From the NCBI GenBank assembly GCA_038363925.1, contig JAQQWL010000016.1, positions 1,612,001 through 1,676,000 on the forward strand: 64,000 nt of DNA, written 5' to 3'. The position numbers and the translations under genes are program-made. Position 1 is the stretch's first letter, and each line of letters begins with the position of its first letter. The notes under the pieces were generated by a model. It ran no database searches. It was not told the origin of the DNA and was given only the letters and a program-made list of their open reading frames with translations. This document shows positions 32,497 to 43,150 of this stretch, one piece after another. This stretch comes from Apiospora phragmitis (lineage: Eukaryota; Ascomycota; Sordariomycetes; Amphisphaeriales; Apiosporaceae).

Positions 32497-32909
32497 CAAG
32501 GGATAAGAGCTTAGCCTTGGACCTAATTAAGTAGTTACCAAGTTTTATAGGTCGTTGACTAATAAATATTGCGTGGGGTCAGTGCCCCACTACAGTAGAT
32601 AGTTCCATACCAGCCATCAGGGCCAAGAGGGATTGTTCCTCATTTATCACCACCAAGCCCGAGGATACCAATACAGACCTATTGCACTCTCAATACCAAG
32701 TTTTTTAAAACTAATTATTAGAGCTTCTCGTGTGTGTGTGTGTGTGTGTGTACTTGGTATTACATGTTGGGGGTTGGGTTGGATTATGGCCTCCACCACG
32801 ACCGATCATGGGGAGAACAGGCTTCATTTTCTGCCGTGGAGCAGTTGGTCAAGTGCCTTAATGGGACTAGGGTATTTGAGTCGACTTTGTCAGCGACTTC
32901 TATTTTGAC
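32497..32909. other. Intergenic region with a (TG)n run
   Basis: A dinucleotide run of about ten TG units lies at 32731-32750. Otherwise nothing is supported up to the first minisatellite units. Confidence 0.5.
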
Positions 32910-32985
32910 AAATACACGCCTAGGACACTGAATAACACGCCTAGGACACTGAATAACACGCCTAGGACACCCATTAACACGCCTA
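32910..32985. repeat. Short outlier array of the 21-bp minisatellite
   Basis: About three and a half units with core ACGCCTAGGACAC, separated from the main array (33633-33980) by 650 bp. The first units have CTGAAT where the main array has CTCAAT or CCCATT. Confidence 0.8.
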
Positions 32986-33130
32986 GTGTAGCAGGGCTAG
33001 AGCAGGGCTAGTGTAGCTGGCCAAAACTACACTGTTCAGGTGTCACGGGCGGTAGGCAAGTAACAGGATAGGTGCGTCGCGTCACGGGTGGTGCAGGCGA
33101 ATAGGATAGGCACAGTGACAATAGGTTCTT

Positions 33131-34259
33131 GTTAGAGAAAACATGGTTCTCCAGAGACCAGGCTCTGAGAGAGTATTAGTGGCTATAAATACTGTCCTAG
33201 TTTCGGATCCTGTATTGTAGCTCCTCGAGCTACGTCCTTGTCATATTCGTTACCGCAATCAGACAGACTGTAGTAATAGCACCTGTGAACGGATCAAGTC
33301 ATTTGCAGGCAAAGTAAACATGTCCAATTATAGTCTACATCAAAGCTAGAGAAGAGAAGAGAAAGCCAGTAAGTGGCGGTCTCCAAGGGTCTTGATAATA
33401 CCTCCTGCCTCCTCTAGATATGTAAGCTCCTCGCCGTTATGCTTTGAACCCTCTGTCAGCGATAGGCTTCAGGCTTACTCATAAGGTCCCAGGGCGGGCC
33501 TGAAGCATCTCCGACAAGCTCTATAGCAAAGCCTAGAGAGAAGAGGACTGGTCCTGTGACAAATAACACGAATTCTACACTCAGTTGATACACGTGATAT
33601 CCAACACAACCTACCGGGCTGTGTGTTTTCACTAGGATACTCAATAACACGCCTAGGACACGCATTAACACGCCTAGGATACCCATTAACACGCCTAGGA
33701 TACTCAATAACACGCCTAGGATACCCAATAACACGCCTAGGATACTCAATAACACGCCTAGGATACCCATTAATACGCCTAGGACACCCATTAACACGCC
33801 TAGGACACCCATTAACACGCCTAGGACACCCAATAACACGCCTAGGATACTCAATAACACGCCTAGGACACGCATTAACACGCCTAGGACACGCATTAAC
33901 ACGCCTAAGACACCCATTAACACGCCTAGGATACTCAATAACACGCCTAGGACACGCATTAACACGCCTAGGACACTCAAGTACGTTAGTTAAAAACGTG
34001 CCTTAAGGGGGTGATATGTCGTAGTAATGAATGGTGTTAGATGTCACGTGTATTAACTGGGTGTAGAATTCGTGTTATCAAGAGTGTCTGTTCTGTCTTC
34101 TGCAAAAGAGGATTCCTCTTTACCTTTTATCATCCCTTAATTAGAGTTCTAGGGTTTTCACCCTGAACTCTGTACACCAGCTTTGATGTGACAGATAATC
34201 TATTAAGTTTTCTTATACTCTCTCAGAACCTGGTCTCTGGAGGACCCTGTTTCTCTAAC
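33131..34259. repeat. Nested inverted repeats around the minisatellite
   Basis: Two pairs of inverted arms share one centre. The outer pair, 33131-33176 and 34215-34259, contains CCAGAGACCAGG facing CCTGGTCTCTGG. The inner pair, 33563-33601 and 34041-34079, is 39 bp with a few mismatches and contains ATAACACGAATTCTACAC. Fragments between them also pair (CATCAAAGCT near 33340 with AGCTTTGATG near 34172). The whole could be a degenerate palindromic element or the two ends of a transposon whose core was replaced by the minisatellite. Confidence 0.75.
33633..33980. repeat. 21-bp minisatellite, about 16-17 units
   Basis: Tandem 21-bp units with the invariant core AACACGCCTAGG followed by variable ATACTCAAT, ACACCCATT or ACACGCATT. 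Each contains the palindrome CCTAGG. Because 21 is a multiple of three, it creates spurious open frames on both strands (VLGVLMRVLGVL and TRLGYSITRLGY patterns) that are not genes. Confidence 0.95.
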
Positions 34260-34365
34260 AAATGGGTTGCACCAGGGCTCCTGGGTTGCGAGGGTGTCGT
34301 ATTCGAGAACTCGAGGGTTTTGGAACAGGCTGGCGAGGACGAAATCCCTCGATTTCCAGACGTTA

Positions 34366-36302
34366 AGCCGGACGATCACATCCTGAACCTATCGGGTTTT
34401 GAGCCACCTCCTTTTCGTCTCATCACTTACACCCATCTGATCTAGTAGTATAAATAAGTCAGTCAATTCCCATCTAATTGAATCACTAATTGGCTCATTC
34501 TCTTCCTCTTTTCCTACTCTTTCAGACGAGATGACTCGCCACGATCAGCAACGCATGTCAGACGCTATCGACGCCGTTGCAGCCGGTGCATCACAACGAT
34601 GGGCCGCGAAACACTACTATGTTAATAGGACAACTCTGGGACGCCGAATAAACGGCGATCGGACGTTCGATGAGTCGAGGCAGGCCCTCCAGGCCCTGAC
34701 TCTAACAGAAGAGGCTTCAATTGTGTCTTGGACGATGTGCTAGGGCCGTCTAGGCTTTTATCCTAAGCATGCGGTCTTTCGTATGTACGCCCAACGCATC
34801 CTTTATGCCAATAGGTATATAAACTGCTTGGGAAGTGCTGGGTATCCCGTTTTTTTAACCGGCATCCTATATTAAAGACCCTTCCTTCAACTTCTATGGA
34901 TTTCCGACGCGTTAACGGTACTTCTGACGAGAATATCGTCGAGTTCTTCGAGCGACTGCAGCTCGATGAGCTCAAGCACATACCCCCCGAACACATCTGG
35001 AATGTTGATGAGGTCGGCACCTAGATGAGTCTCGGCAATAATCATATGGTTATCGGGCCCTCTTCTATGAAGCGTGTGTTCATACAGGATAGCGCTAATC
35101 GCATATGGACGTCAGTAATCGAAGCCATTAGTGCGGGTGGTCGTTATTTGAAACCGCTGATTATTTTCAAGGGGATCTCGGTACAACAACAGTGGTTTCC
35201 CGAAGAAGGGGAGTCCGTGGGTAACGAGGACGACGAGGCCTGGCATGACTGGCTCTTTACGGCCTCCCCGAACGGCTGGACAAGCAACGAGCTCGCGTTA
35301 TTGTGGCTTAAAGAGATCTTTATCCCCGGCTCAATGCCAGAAAAGGAGGGCCAATGGCGCCTCCTTATCCTAGATGGCCATGCGAGCCATACGACCACGG
35401 CCTTCATGATAACCTGCTTAGAGCACAAGATATGGGTCCTTTACTTACTAGCACACACTTCCCACGTCCTTCAGCCCCTGGATCAGGCTCCCTTCTCCGT
35501 TTTAAAGAGGAGGTTCCGTACGGAAGTGACTATACGGTGCCAGCTCAACTTCGACATGAATGTCACCACATCTGACTTTATATGGGCCTGGAACCGTGCT
35601 CGCCAGAAAGCCTTCAATCCATACAACATGGCCAGTGCCTGGAAAGCAACGGGAATCTGGCCCCGTGACATCAACAAGCCCCTGAACAACAGACTCCGCC
35701 GGTTAGGAGGCTTTGACGAAGAGATGACGAGCTCCCAGGAGTCAGCCAGCTCGCAGCATACTCTAGATGGCTCAGGAACCCTCACTACCCCCCAGAGCTC
35801 TCGCCAGGTACGTGAGATACAGTCTGCTTTAGTTGAGGGGAGGAAGGGTTCGATAACTCCACGGCACGCCAGCTGTTTCGGAAGGTTCGGAAGGGCCTAG
35901 ACGAATTGAACATCAAAATAGCCATGTTAGAGCAGCGTAACGCAGTTTTAGAAGAGAATAGAGATAGATCCAGGGTTAGAAAGAGGAGGAAAGTTCCCCC
36001 TAACCCCAACGGAGACTTCGTTACTATAAAAGAGGTACGGAAAGTAGAGGCAGAGATGGCAGGTCCATCTCATCGAGCTGACCAGGTTGCTCCTCAATTG
36101 AGCGACAACGAGGTCGAATCAATTCATTCTGATAATGAATCCGAGGCCGGGTGCTGTATACTCGTCAATTACTCCGCGGATTGAAGTCAATTGGTTAAGT
36201 GGTTGTTGTTTTATAGTAGTTATTAGTTGTTCAATGCGATGTAGTTAACCTGTTTTGAGGGTGGTTCAACACCCGATAGGTTCAGGATGTGATCGTCCGG
36301 CT
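34366..36302 (+). mobile_element. Fot1/pogo-type DNA transposon, both ends present
   Basis: The element is bounded by inverted repeats of about 45 bp. The left end starts AGCCGGACGATCACATCC at 34366; the right end is its complement, ending GGATGTGATCGTCCGGCT at 36302. Both are flanked by the dinucleotide TA (34364-34365 and 36303-36304), the Tc1/mariner target duplication. At 1937 bp it has the size of Fot1-like elements. A TATAAATA at about 34449 precedes the transposase. The coding sequence inside is broken, so the copy is non-autonomous but could be moved in trans because the ends are intact. Confidence 0.88.
34531..36184 (+). pseudogene. Fot1/pogo transposase, inactivated
   Basis: Order of parts: a psq/CENP-B-like helix-turn-helix head (MTRHDQQRMSDAIDAVAAGA, RTTLGRRINGDRTFDESR), the second DNA-binding part (LGFYPKHAVFRMYAQRILYA, CWVSRFFNRHP), then the DDE core with IWNVDEVGT, LLILDGHASHTT and HVLQPLDQAPF giving the three acidic residues. 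A basic coiled-coil tail follows (LDELNIKIAMLEQRNAVLEE, RKRRK). Lesions: TAG at 34741-34743, a frameshift near 34830 before CWVSR, TAG at 35022-35024 where CAG would fit (GT-QMSLG), and a frameshift near 35850. Both stops fit single C-to-T changes, as RIP would make. The DDE exon from 35025 stays open for 291 codons. Confidence 0.85.
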
Positions 36303-36466
36303 TATACTGTAAGATACGTAGTTTCTTGTGTCCTATTATATAGGTAATTCCGCGGCAGGGCTGTTTATTAGGGATTGACTCCTGGCTTCCGACCTGCGAA
36401 TTATGTCCCGTCCCCGGTATTTACGCGTCCAGCTCGGATCGGTTGAGCTTCCGCTTCCTCTCGTGT

Positions 36467-39180
36467 CTAGTGTGACGGCCACACACGTTGCCCAGGGGCC
36501 TTACACCTGACCGCCAGCCGCCACCAACCGACCGGCGCAACAGCCCCTAAAGGCAGACCAAACGCAATTGTGTAGACTATCTCTTTCTTTTCCTCTTCAT
36601 CTTTGCTATCTTCGTCAATAGAAGCACCTGTCATGGTTGAGGCTTTGTCCCAGCTCGTGTTGATGTTCGCCGTGACATCTAGGCGTACGATCAGATGTTT
36701 TCGAACGTATTCCACCCTCTTTTCCAAGTGCTTGCGAAGTTCCGCGGCTGTTATAAAGTCCTTACTGCAGTACGTACATATCTTCATGCACTGGGCGATC
36801 GTGAATTCGGCGTCCTGTGTTGATCAATCATTATAGATTTCCTGGTGTTCAGGACATCTACACGACTTATAAATCTTGCCCGAGGCTGTGCGTGGGTCCG
36901 TAACCATGGAGTGGGGCGGATGCTTCGACTTCTGGGGTATTGAATAGCAATGGATTGGACGTGTCGTTGGCCATGTTGTTCAGCCATGCGTTTTCTTCTT
37001 GCATGTCCGCTATCTCCATAGCCGCTTCCTCTAACTCGTCCATCGGGAATAAGTCCACCGGCGGTGGCACGTTGTCGTCTCCTGCCAGGGCAAGCGGGAG
37101 AGGGTCTACTGCAGACTCGATCTGTGGGTCGATCGTTAGGTTAAGCTGCCACTGGAAATCTTCTTATTGCGCCGCTGGCGTCTCCTATACGTCTGCATTT
37201 GATGAGGTGGGGGAGGGTTGTGGTCTTGTTTTCGGTACTATGGGTGGCGTGGTCGTTTCCAGTCTCTCAGTCGTTATTCGGGTGGCCCTTTCCTCTCCTC
37301 CTTTCCTCCTCCGTTCCTTCTTGTACCAACTGTCGTACAGATTCTCGTAGTGCATCTGTAATCTCGGTTTTATTATCGGGTAGAAGTAGTAATGTGTTCA
37401 GACCATTAGATACGGCAGAAGTAAAACACTCCTCTGGAGATAGAGCACATAGGTTGGTTGAAAATACACTCATCTCTTTCCTTCTAAAGCCTATCGCAGT
37501 TGCCTCGATGACAGTAGAACCAGTGAGTGTAACATCTTCTTTATGCGCTGTCTGCCATCGGCCACTCTTGAATTCTTTAAATAGAATCACAATTTGACCC
37601 TCGTTTAGCTTTCGCTTTCTCGTATAGCTCTGCTCTTGGGCTGGGTGGAACAGATCTTCTCGACCGGCCCTCTTCGTCTCCCGTGCTTTCTGGTTGTCTT
37701 GTTCCCTTGCTTCCCGGGCGTCTTGTTCCCTTATTTTGTCGTCTATATTCACCTCGTTGTGAACAAAGTTGAAAGACGCATTAGAATACGCCGATGTGAG
37801 ATTATCCAACTCATCGTTCCGAGGTATTGGCAGGGTTAAACTCTCCGGTAGTGGTCCTAAGAATGCGGTGATGACAGACTTGCGAACAAAAAAAGAAGTA
37901 ATTCTCAGCCCGGCGCTATCGGGTTGATAGAGAATATTTTGTACAAATAGCTGTGCGCGGTCTCTATCAAAGGATTCCATATCTGGGAATCCGTAGCGAT
38001 TACTAGGTTCGTCAAGCTCGTTCGAAACCAAAGCTGGAGTGGGAAGGTTAATGATCTGTGGAATAGCCTTGGTACACATGGTCGCAATTTCACCAGCAAA
38101 AGTGTCCAGGGATCCATCGGAATAAGTGTACTGCGCTGGTTTCCGTGCTTTTAGCAAGGCTTTACGTGCGATGAGTTCGTCGGGTGAGCGTGTTCGCAGC
38201 TCCTGGATCCTATCGGATCGGAATCCTAGCTCGTGAGCCGCCTCGGCTACTTCGAATAGAATTCTTTCGTCCGGCCCTTCGGGTCTGGGTTTTGACACCA
38301 GGTCTGCTTTCTCCTTCTTTGACGAACGCGCCAGTCGGTCGTAATGCCGCATAACTTTGAGCCAAAGCACGAAACGTGCTACGTTAAAGCGCTGTGTTTG
38401 TGGCAGTAGGATTGGGTAAAACTTATTTTCAGCTATCTCCAGTACGCTCATGCTCGTTGTTGACTCGTCTGTAGGGAAATTCCGACGTAGAACTTTGTCG
38501 ACGGTCAAATACGCTTTATCGCGTTTATCGAGACTTATAACTTGACACAAACTCTCTGCGCACGACTGAAGAAAACTTCGGTCTTTAAAAAGAGTTTTAA
38601 GCGATGGTATAAGGACATCGATGGTAAGTAGCCGATCCCAGGCTGCGTTACGTCCCTCGGACGATAGAAACCCAAAAATGGCCCCCGAATGAATTTGGGC
38701 TTGGAGAAGCTCACTATCGCTCTTGGAATACTTGGGACACTTTGACTCTACCGCCTGAACGGTTTCCGGGTCCAGCTGGGAAAGGCTGACTGGCCTTCCG
38801 CCTAGTATTTCCGTCCAAATGTCGCGAATGTGTCTTAGATAGGTAAGAATCTCCTATAATGTGCCGTTAACAGTCGCGGGACCTCTTTGGAAATTGCTAA
38901 ATATACAAACCTCGTCGCATCTCATGTCAATCAACTTATGTAGTGACCCTATCTTTAACCCAGCACGCAGCCCGGGGGACTCTATCACTTCATCGAACGC
39001 TCGCGCAAGATGCTCATGCTTCAGGAGCCTACGTACACATGCTTTGGCGTGTTCAGAAGAAAGAGGTTCGAGCAAAGGACGTAACAATTGAAGATCGCGG
39101 CGAGGGTAGTTGTTACGGATATCGTAGTATATCTCTGCGTTGGGATTAGCTTTCAACTCCCTTCTGGCCTTTCGAGGCAT
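36467..39180 (-). pseudogene. DUF3723 protein, 3' part decayed
   Basis: Exon 1 (39180-38911) starts MPRKARRELKANPNAEIYYD and includes LRPLLEPLSSEHAKACVRRL. An intron at 38854-38910 joins MRCDE to EILTYLRHIRDIWTEILGG. The long second exon contains the LGF motif typical of DUF3723 (AHELGFRSDRIQELRTRSP) and runs open to about 37290. There a frameshift moves the reading to a tail with TAG at 37185-37187, TAA at 37164-37166, TAA at 36867-36869 and TGA at 36824-36826. The tail has an acidic patch (MDELEEAAMEIADMQEE) and a C-terminal C2H2-like finger (CTYCSKDFITAAELRKHLEK). Several stops fit CAG or CAA to TAG or TAA. DUF3723 has no known biochemical function but is one of the recurrent cargo genes of Starship giant transposons. 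The family assignment is from memory of its motifs. Confidence 0.7.
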
Positions 39181-39475
39181 TTTGAATTATTTTCAGCAAT
39201 AAGAGAACCAAGTCGCACGTGCTCGTAACTAGATATATCCTTGGATAGCGAAGCCATTACTGGCCATGGGAAGCAAAATATGGCGGTCAAGCCGCGGAGA
39301 GCATACATACAGTACGGTATAACTTACAGTAACGTATTTGTAGAAGGGAAACGTGGCAGCTGAAAGTGGATTATACAAGGGCGTTTGATTTACTCCGAAG
39401 CAGGATTGGTACATACATATGTAAAGTGTACTGTAATATAGAGACAGCGGCTTTTGGTCCTGTCGACCAGGTGGT

Positions 39476-39482
39476 TATAAAT
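39476..39482 (+). promoter_or_regulatory. TATA box of the 39556 kinase-like gene
   Basis: TATAAAT lies about 75 nt before the ATG, after a GTGGT context, at a normal spacing for a short fungal leader. Confidence 0.45.
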
Positions 39483-39555
39483 TGGGTGTATATTTCTCCA
39501 GCTCAGGGGAGAGTGCAGTCCTTCGCCGATATCTTCTGCGAACGTCGCTCTCGCA

Positions 39556-40722
39556 ATGGACCACGAACAGAAACGTATTACACAAATTTTCATTGACGGC
39601 CTGGAGAATGCTCCCGAATCCCCAGTGCCAACGGGTCCTACATTTAGCAAGACTCCTGCGGAACGTATTGCAGATCTAGGTTCCGAGACACCAGGCAAAC
39701 TGCAAAAGCAAGCCATCTTCCGAAATAATGCTGCCGCTACCAATAAGTACGACTTCCCTCGAATAAGGATGTCTCGGAAAAAGGTAGGCGAATCGCTCAA
39801 ACTACGCATGGATTCCCCCTGGAACTTCTATACGAAGGTGCTTGATTTACTCGATCTGGGAGGCGATGTAGCAGTAGCAGTGGGGAAACGCCTACCGGCT
39901 ATTCGAGTCCATATACGCGAGTTTCCGAAGAAAGAATCTGAGAAGACCCTTCACTGGGTGCAAAGGCTCCGGCATAGTAACATTGTCGCCGCGCTAGAAG
40001 TCTTTCGAACTCCAGAAACCCTATTTATTGTATTCGAGGAGATGGATTTTACCTTGGAACATATAGCAAAAAGCGTCACCCGGCCGAGCGAAACTCAGTT
40101 AGCGGCTATTCTTGGACAGGTAACTCCCGCAGTTCTCAGTTAATCTCGAATAAAACTAATTATATATGAATATATAGATCTTAGACGGTCTTATCTATCT
40201 CCAGAACCAGGGATTTGAACATAGCTCGCTCGCTTACAAGAATATTCTTATCGATGCAGATGGAGAGGTCAAAATTGGCAAGTCTTACGTGCCCTACTTC
40301 AAAGATCCTGCTCTAACGGCCGTAGCGAACCAGCAATACTGCCAGAACGTAAGCTCCGGAGGGATAACGCGCGACATACGTATCCTTGGCGATATCACCA
40401 TGAGATTGATGCAGATATACGAAAATGAGCATCTCTCTATCGGAGTCGATACGGCTCAACGCTGGCCACGGCACCCCAACGCCATTGCGTTCCTTTCTCT
40501 TACAACTTCGGCTTCGTCTCTAGTGGAGTTATTGGAGGTAAGAAATTGCGCTCCACGTATACTACAGGTTTTGTCACTATAGCTTACCATACGAAGCATC
40601 CACTACTGGCAGAACAATGGAAGAGGTATCAGAGATGGGAAAAGGACTCATTAATGGGGCTTGTGCAGGTAGCGCGGGTTTGCGTTGGAAGATGCTACCG
40701 CTGCAAGTCAAATTCGGCTTAA
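39556..40722 (+). CDS. Kinase-like (probable pseudokinase) protein, three exons, 349 aa
   Basis: Exons 39556-40119, 40178-40537 and 40597-40722 sum to 350 codons. Introns have GTAACT...ATAG and GTAAGA...GAAG borders. Residues 1-110 are a lineage-specific head (MDHEQKRITQIFIDGLENAP, SRKKVGESLKLRMDSPWNFY). The kinase-like part follows: RLRHSNIVAALEVFRTPETL (alphaC region), LFIVFEEMDFTLEHIAKSV (hinge), ILDGLIYLQNQGFEHSSLAYKNILIDADG (catalytic-loop position, with EHSSL in place of HRDL) and GEVKIGKSYV where DFG is expected. Missing HRD and DFG aspartates make it a probable pseudokinase. The third exon ends ARVCVGRCYRCKSNSA. Two decayed relatives lie at 41981-43150 and 50992-52170. Copies 1 and 3 are followed by ferric-reductase sequence, so the pair was duplicated as a unit. 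Confidence 0.8.
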
Positions 40723-40929
40723 GCTTGCAAGATTCATACGTCGCCACTGTCCATGTCTTTGGCCTATTTATAGACATACCTTCTATTCGGACTTCCGCCA
40801 TTTGTAGGGAACTCGCGACCCTAGCGGCATGACTGAAAAGCAGTGGCTGACCAGTAAGCCCGAATGAGTGATTACACTAAAATGTGCGACTGTTGTGAAG
40901 GGCGCGCGTATACGTGATGAATAGCTGGA

Positions 40930-41038
40930 AGGGCCGGATATCTTTGCTTTGCAAGACTAATACCCGTCCTCCTTGGTATTGACCTTAGCTTCCTCGCGCA
41001 TCGCCTAGGTATTACACTGAAAGCATGCCACAAAGTGT
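40930..41038 (+). pseudogene. Fragment of an FRE-type ferric reductase
   Basis: About 105 bp match 52620-52727 of the complete ferric reductase: AGYLCFARLIPVLLGIDLSF and GITLKACHKV against the same segment there. Only this transmembrane piece remains. It is joined directly to a glucanase fragment in the opposite orientation, so it is a rearrangement product, not a gene. Confidence 0.85.
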
Positions 41039-41039
41039 T

Positions 41040-41430
41040 GTCCGCGGGTTCCCCTGCGGATGGCTCGACAATGGATAGTGACCCTTCCTCGGACGCTGTG
41101 ACGTGGAACTGAAGCTTTTTTCAATATCCATACACGGCCAGACTCAATCTCGGCTGGGATTAGCAGCTTAGTGACTGAAGCCCGGTTCGGGCTAAAAGTC
41201 AACACGAGTGTCGGGTCGACGTCAACGAGACTGGCTCCGTGAATTACAGGGCAATTCCAAGTACCCGCACTCGTCAGAAGCACAACAACCCCCATATTGT
41301 CCCGACTTGTGATATAAACAAAGGCATCGCTTCCGTTTAGGTTATTGACAATAGCAAGGCCCTCTGATAAGAGGAAAGTTGTAACGACGCTGGTGATAGA
41401 GAAAACTCGCAGTCCCAGAAGCATGACTAA
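41040..41430 (-). pseudogene. N-terminal fragment of a GH64 glucanase
   Basis: Minus-strand translation begins MLLGLRVFSITSVVTTFLLS and continues LAIVNNLNGSDAFVYITSRD and KLLIPAEIESGRVW. This matches the first 130 residues of the GH64 gene at 31226, with a shortened signal region and a frameshift after RVW. It stops where the ferric-reductase fragment begins. About 50 bp just upstream (41422-41475) are repeated at 40828-40878 (GTGGCTGACCAGTAA), so the fragment was caught up in a local duplication. Confidence 0.8.
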
Positions 41431-41980
41431 AAGTAGTGGCTGACCAGTAAACCTCGGTGAGGGATTACACACGCTTAGAAATGAAAATGTACTACTGTAT
41501 GTTTATGTATGTCTACGGGTGTGGCTAGGTTTTGTTAAATTACGCTTATGGCGGATCTATTCTTGGCTCCGTACACTCCTTCCAATAATGGTTTTGGATT
41601 AGAGCCAGTCCTGGACACATTATTCTATATGAACTCAACGAGCAGAAGGAGCCAGCAAATACATATACTTCACACAGTAGGAGAATATAGTAGTCCAATT
41701 GCAGCCGCTATTAGAGCCTGCAAATCATTCTGGTACTTGTATGGTTGTAGTGGTAATTACATATAGCGCCAGAAATGCATTATTTTAACAAGTACCCCAC
41801 AGAACACCTCTCGACGAATATGTTGTGCATACATAAAGTCAACCTGGATCTTACTATAAAATACCCGTCAGTTCTGCCCGAAAAGCGATATTAAATTTGC
41901 GTCTGTGTCCGTGTAGAAAACAGTACAGTACAGTACAATACCATCCTTCACTAGCCTCTCCTACAAACTTGTACCTGATA
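41431..41980. repeat. Duplicated upstream blocks shared with 44.9 kb and 50.7 kb
   Basis: 41575-41665 (GTTTTGGATTAGAG onwards) is repeated at about 44908-44990. 41690-41790 and 41830-41945 (containing CTGGATCTTACTATAAAAT and CCCGTCAGTTCTGCCCG) are repeated at about 50710-50940. The second pair is the promoter side of kinase copies 2 and 3; the ACTATAAAA is a likely TATA element shared by both. No gene. Confidence 0.75.
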
Positions 41981-43150
41981 ATGCATGACGGAGAAAACTG
42001 TGTCACAAAAGTCTCTATTAACGAGCTAGCGAACGCTTTCGAATCTTCAGTACCAACGGGTTCTATATCTACTAAGAATCTTGCCGAACATATTGCAGCT
42101 TATAGCCCAAACTCCAGACAACTTACGGAAGCAAGCCATCTTCCGAAATAATACTGCCGCTACTAATAAGTACGACTTCCCTCGAATAAGGATGTCTCGG
42201 AAAAAGGTAGGTGAATCGCTTAAACTACGCATGGATTCCCCCTGGAACTTCTATACGAAGCTGCTTGAATACTACGATCTAGGAGGCGATGTAGCTATAT
42301 TAATAAGAAACAGCCTACCGTTTATTCTAATTAATATACGCGAGTTTTTAACGAAAGAATCGGACAAAACCCTTTACTAAGTATAAAAACTCCGGCATAG
42401 CAATATTATCGCTACGCTAAAAGTCTTTCGAACTCTAAAAACCTTATTTATTATATTTAAAGTAATAAATATAACCTTAAAATATATAATTAAAAGCGTC
42501 GCTTAGCTAAGCGAAACATAATTAATAACTATTTTTAAATAGGTATCTCTTAATTTTCCGAATTACTCGCGAATAAAATTAATTATAACTTTATATAAAT
42601 ATATAGATCTTAAACGGTCTTATTTATTTCCGAGTTAAGAGGTTTAAATATAGCTCGTTTATTTCCGAGAATATTCTCATTAATCTAAATAGAGAGGTCA
42701 AAATAAGCAAGTCTTATATACCCTACTTTAAAGATCCTACTCTAACGGCCGTAGCGAACCAATAATACTGCTAAAACGTAACACCCGGAGGGATATACCG
42801 CGATATACATATCCTTAGCGACATTACTATAAGATTAATACAGAAATACGAGAATAAGAATAGCTCTATTAAAATCGATACTCCTCAATACTGGCCGCCG
42901 CACTCTAACGCCATTTCGTTCCTTTCACTTATATTGTCGGCTTCGTCTCTAGAGGAGTTATTAGAAGTAAGAGATTGCTCTTTATGTATAATACGCGTTA
43001 GGCCATCATAGCTTACCATACAAAGCATCCACTTCTAGCAGAACATTGGAAGAGGCATCAGAGATGGGAAAAGGAGTCGTTATAGGGCCCTGTGCAGGTA
43101 ACACAGGCTTCCGCTAGAAGATGCTATCGCTATAATCTAAATTGGGCTTA
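41981..43150 (+). pseudogene. RIP-decayed kinase-like copy 2
   Basis: It begins ATGCATGACGGAG and reads MHDGENCVTKVSINELANAF, then matches the 39556 gene closely around SRKKVGESLKLRMDSPWNFY (42190-42255). From about 42390 it becomes AT-rich with many stops while still aligning base by base. Most changes are C-to-T or G-to-A (for example CTTAGACGGTCT in the intact gene against CTTAAACGGTCT). The first intron border region and the DGLIYLQ, LTAVANQQYCQ and LSLTTSASSL regions are all traceable. It cannot be expressed. Confidence 0.85.

Noticed and set aside
33456..34006. Long repeated-peptide open frames on both strands (VLGVLM and TRLGY types)
   Set aside because: They are produced by the 21-bp minisatellite, whose unit is a multiple of three and lacks stops in those frames.
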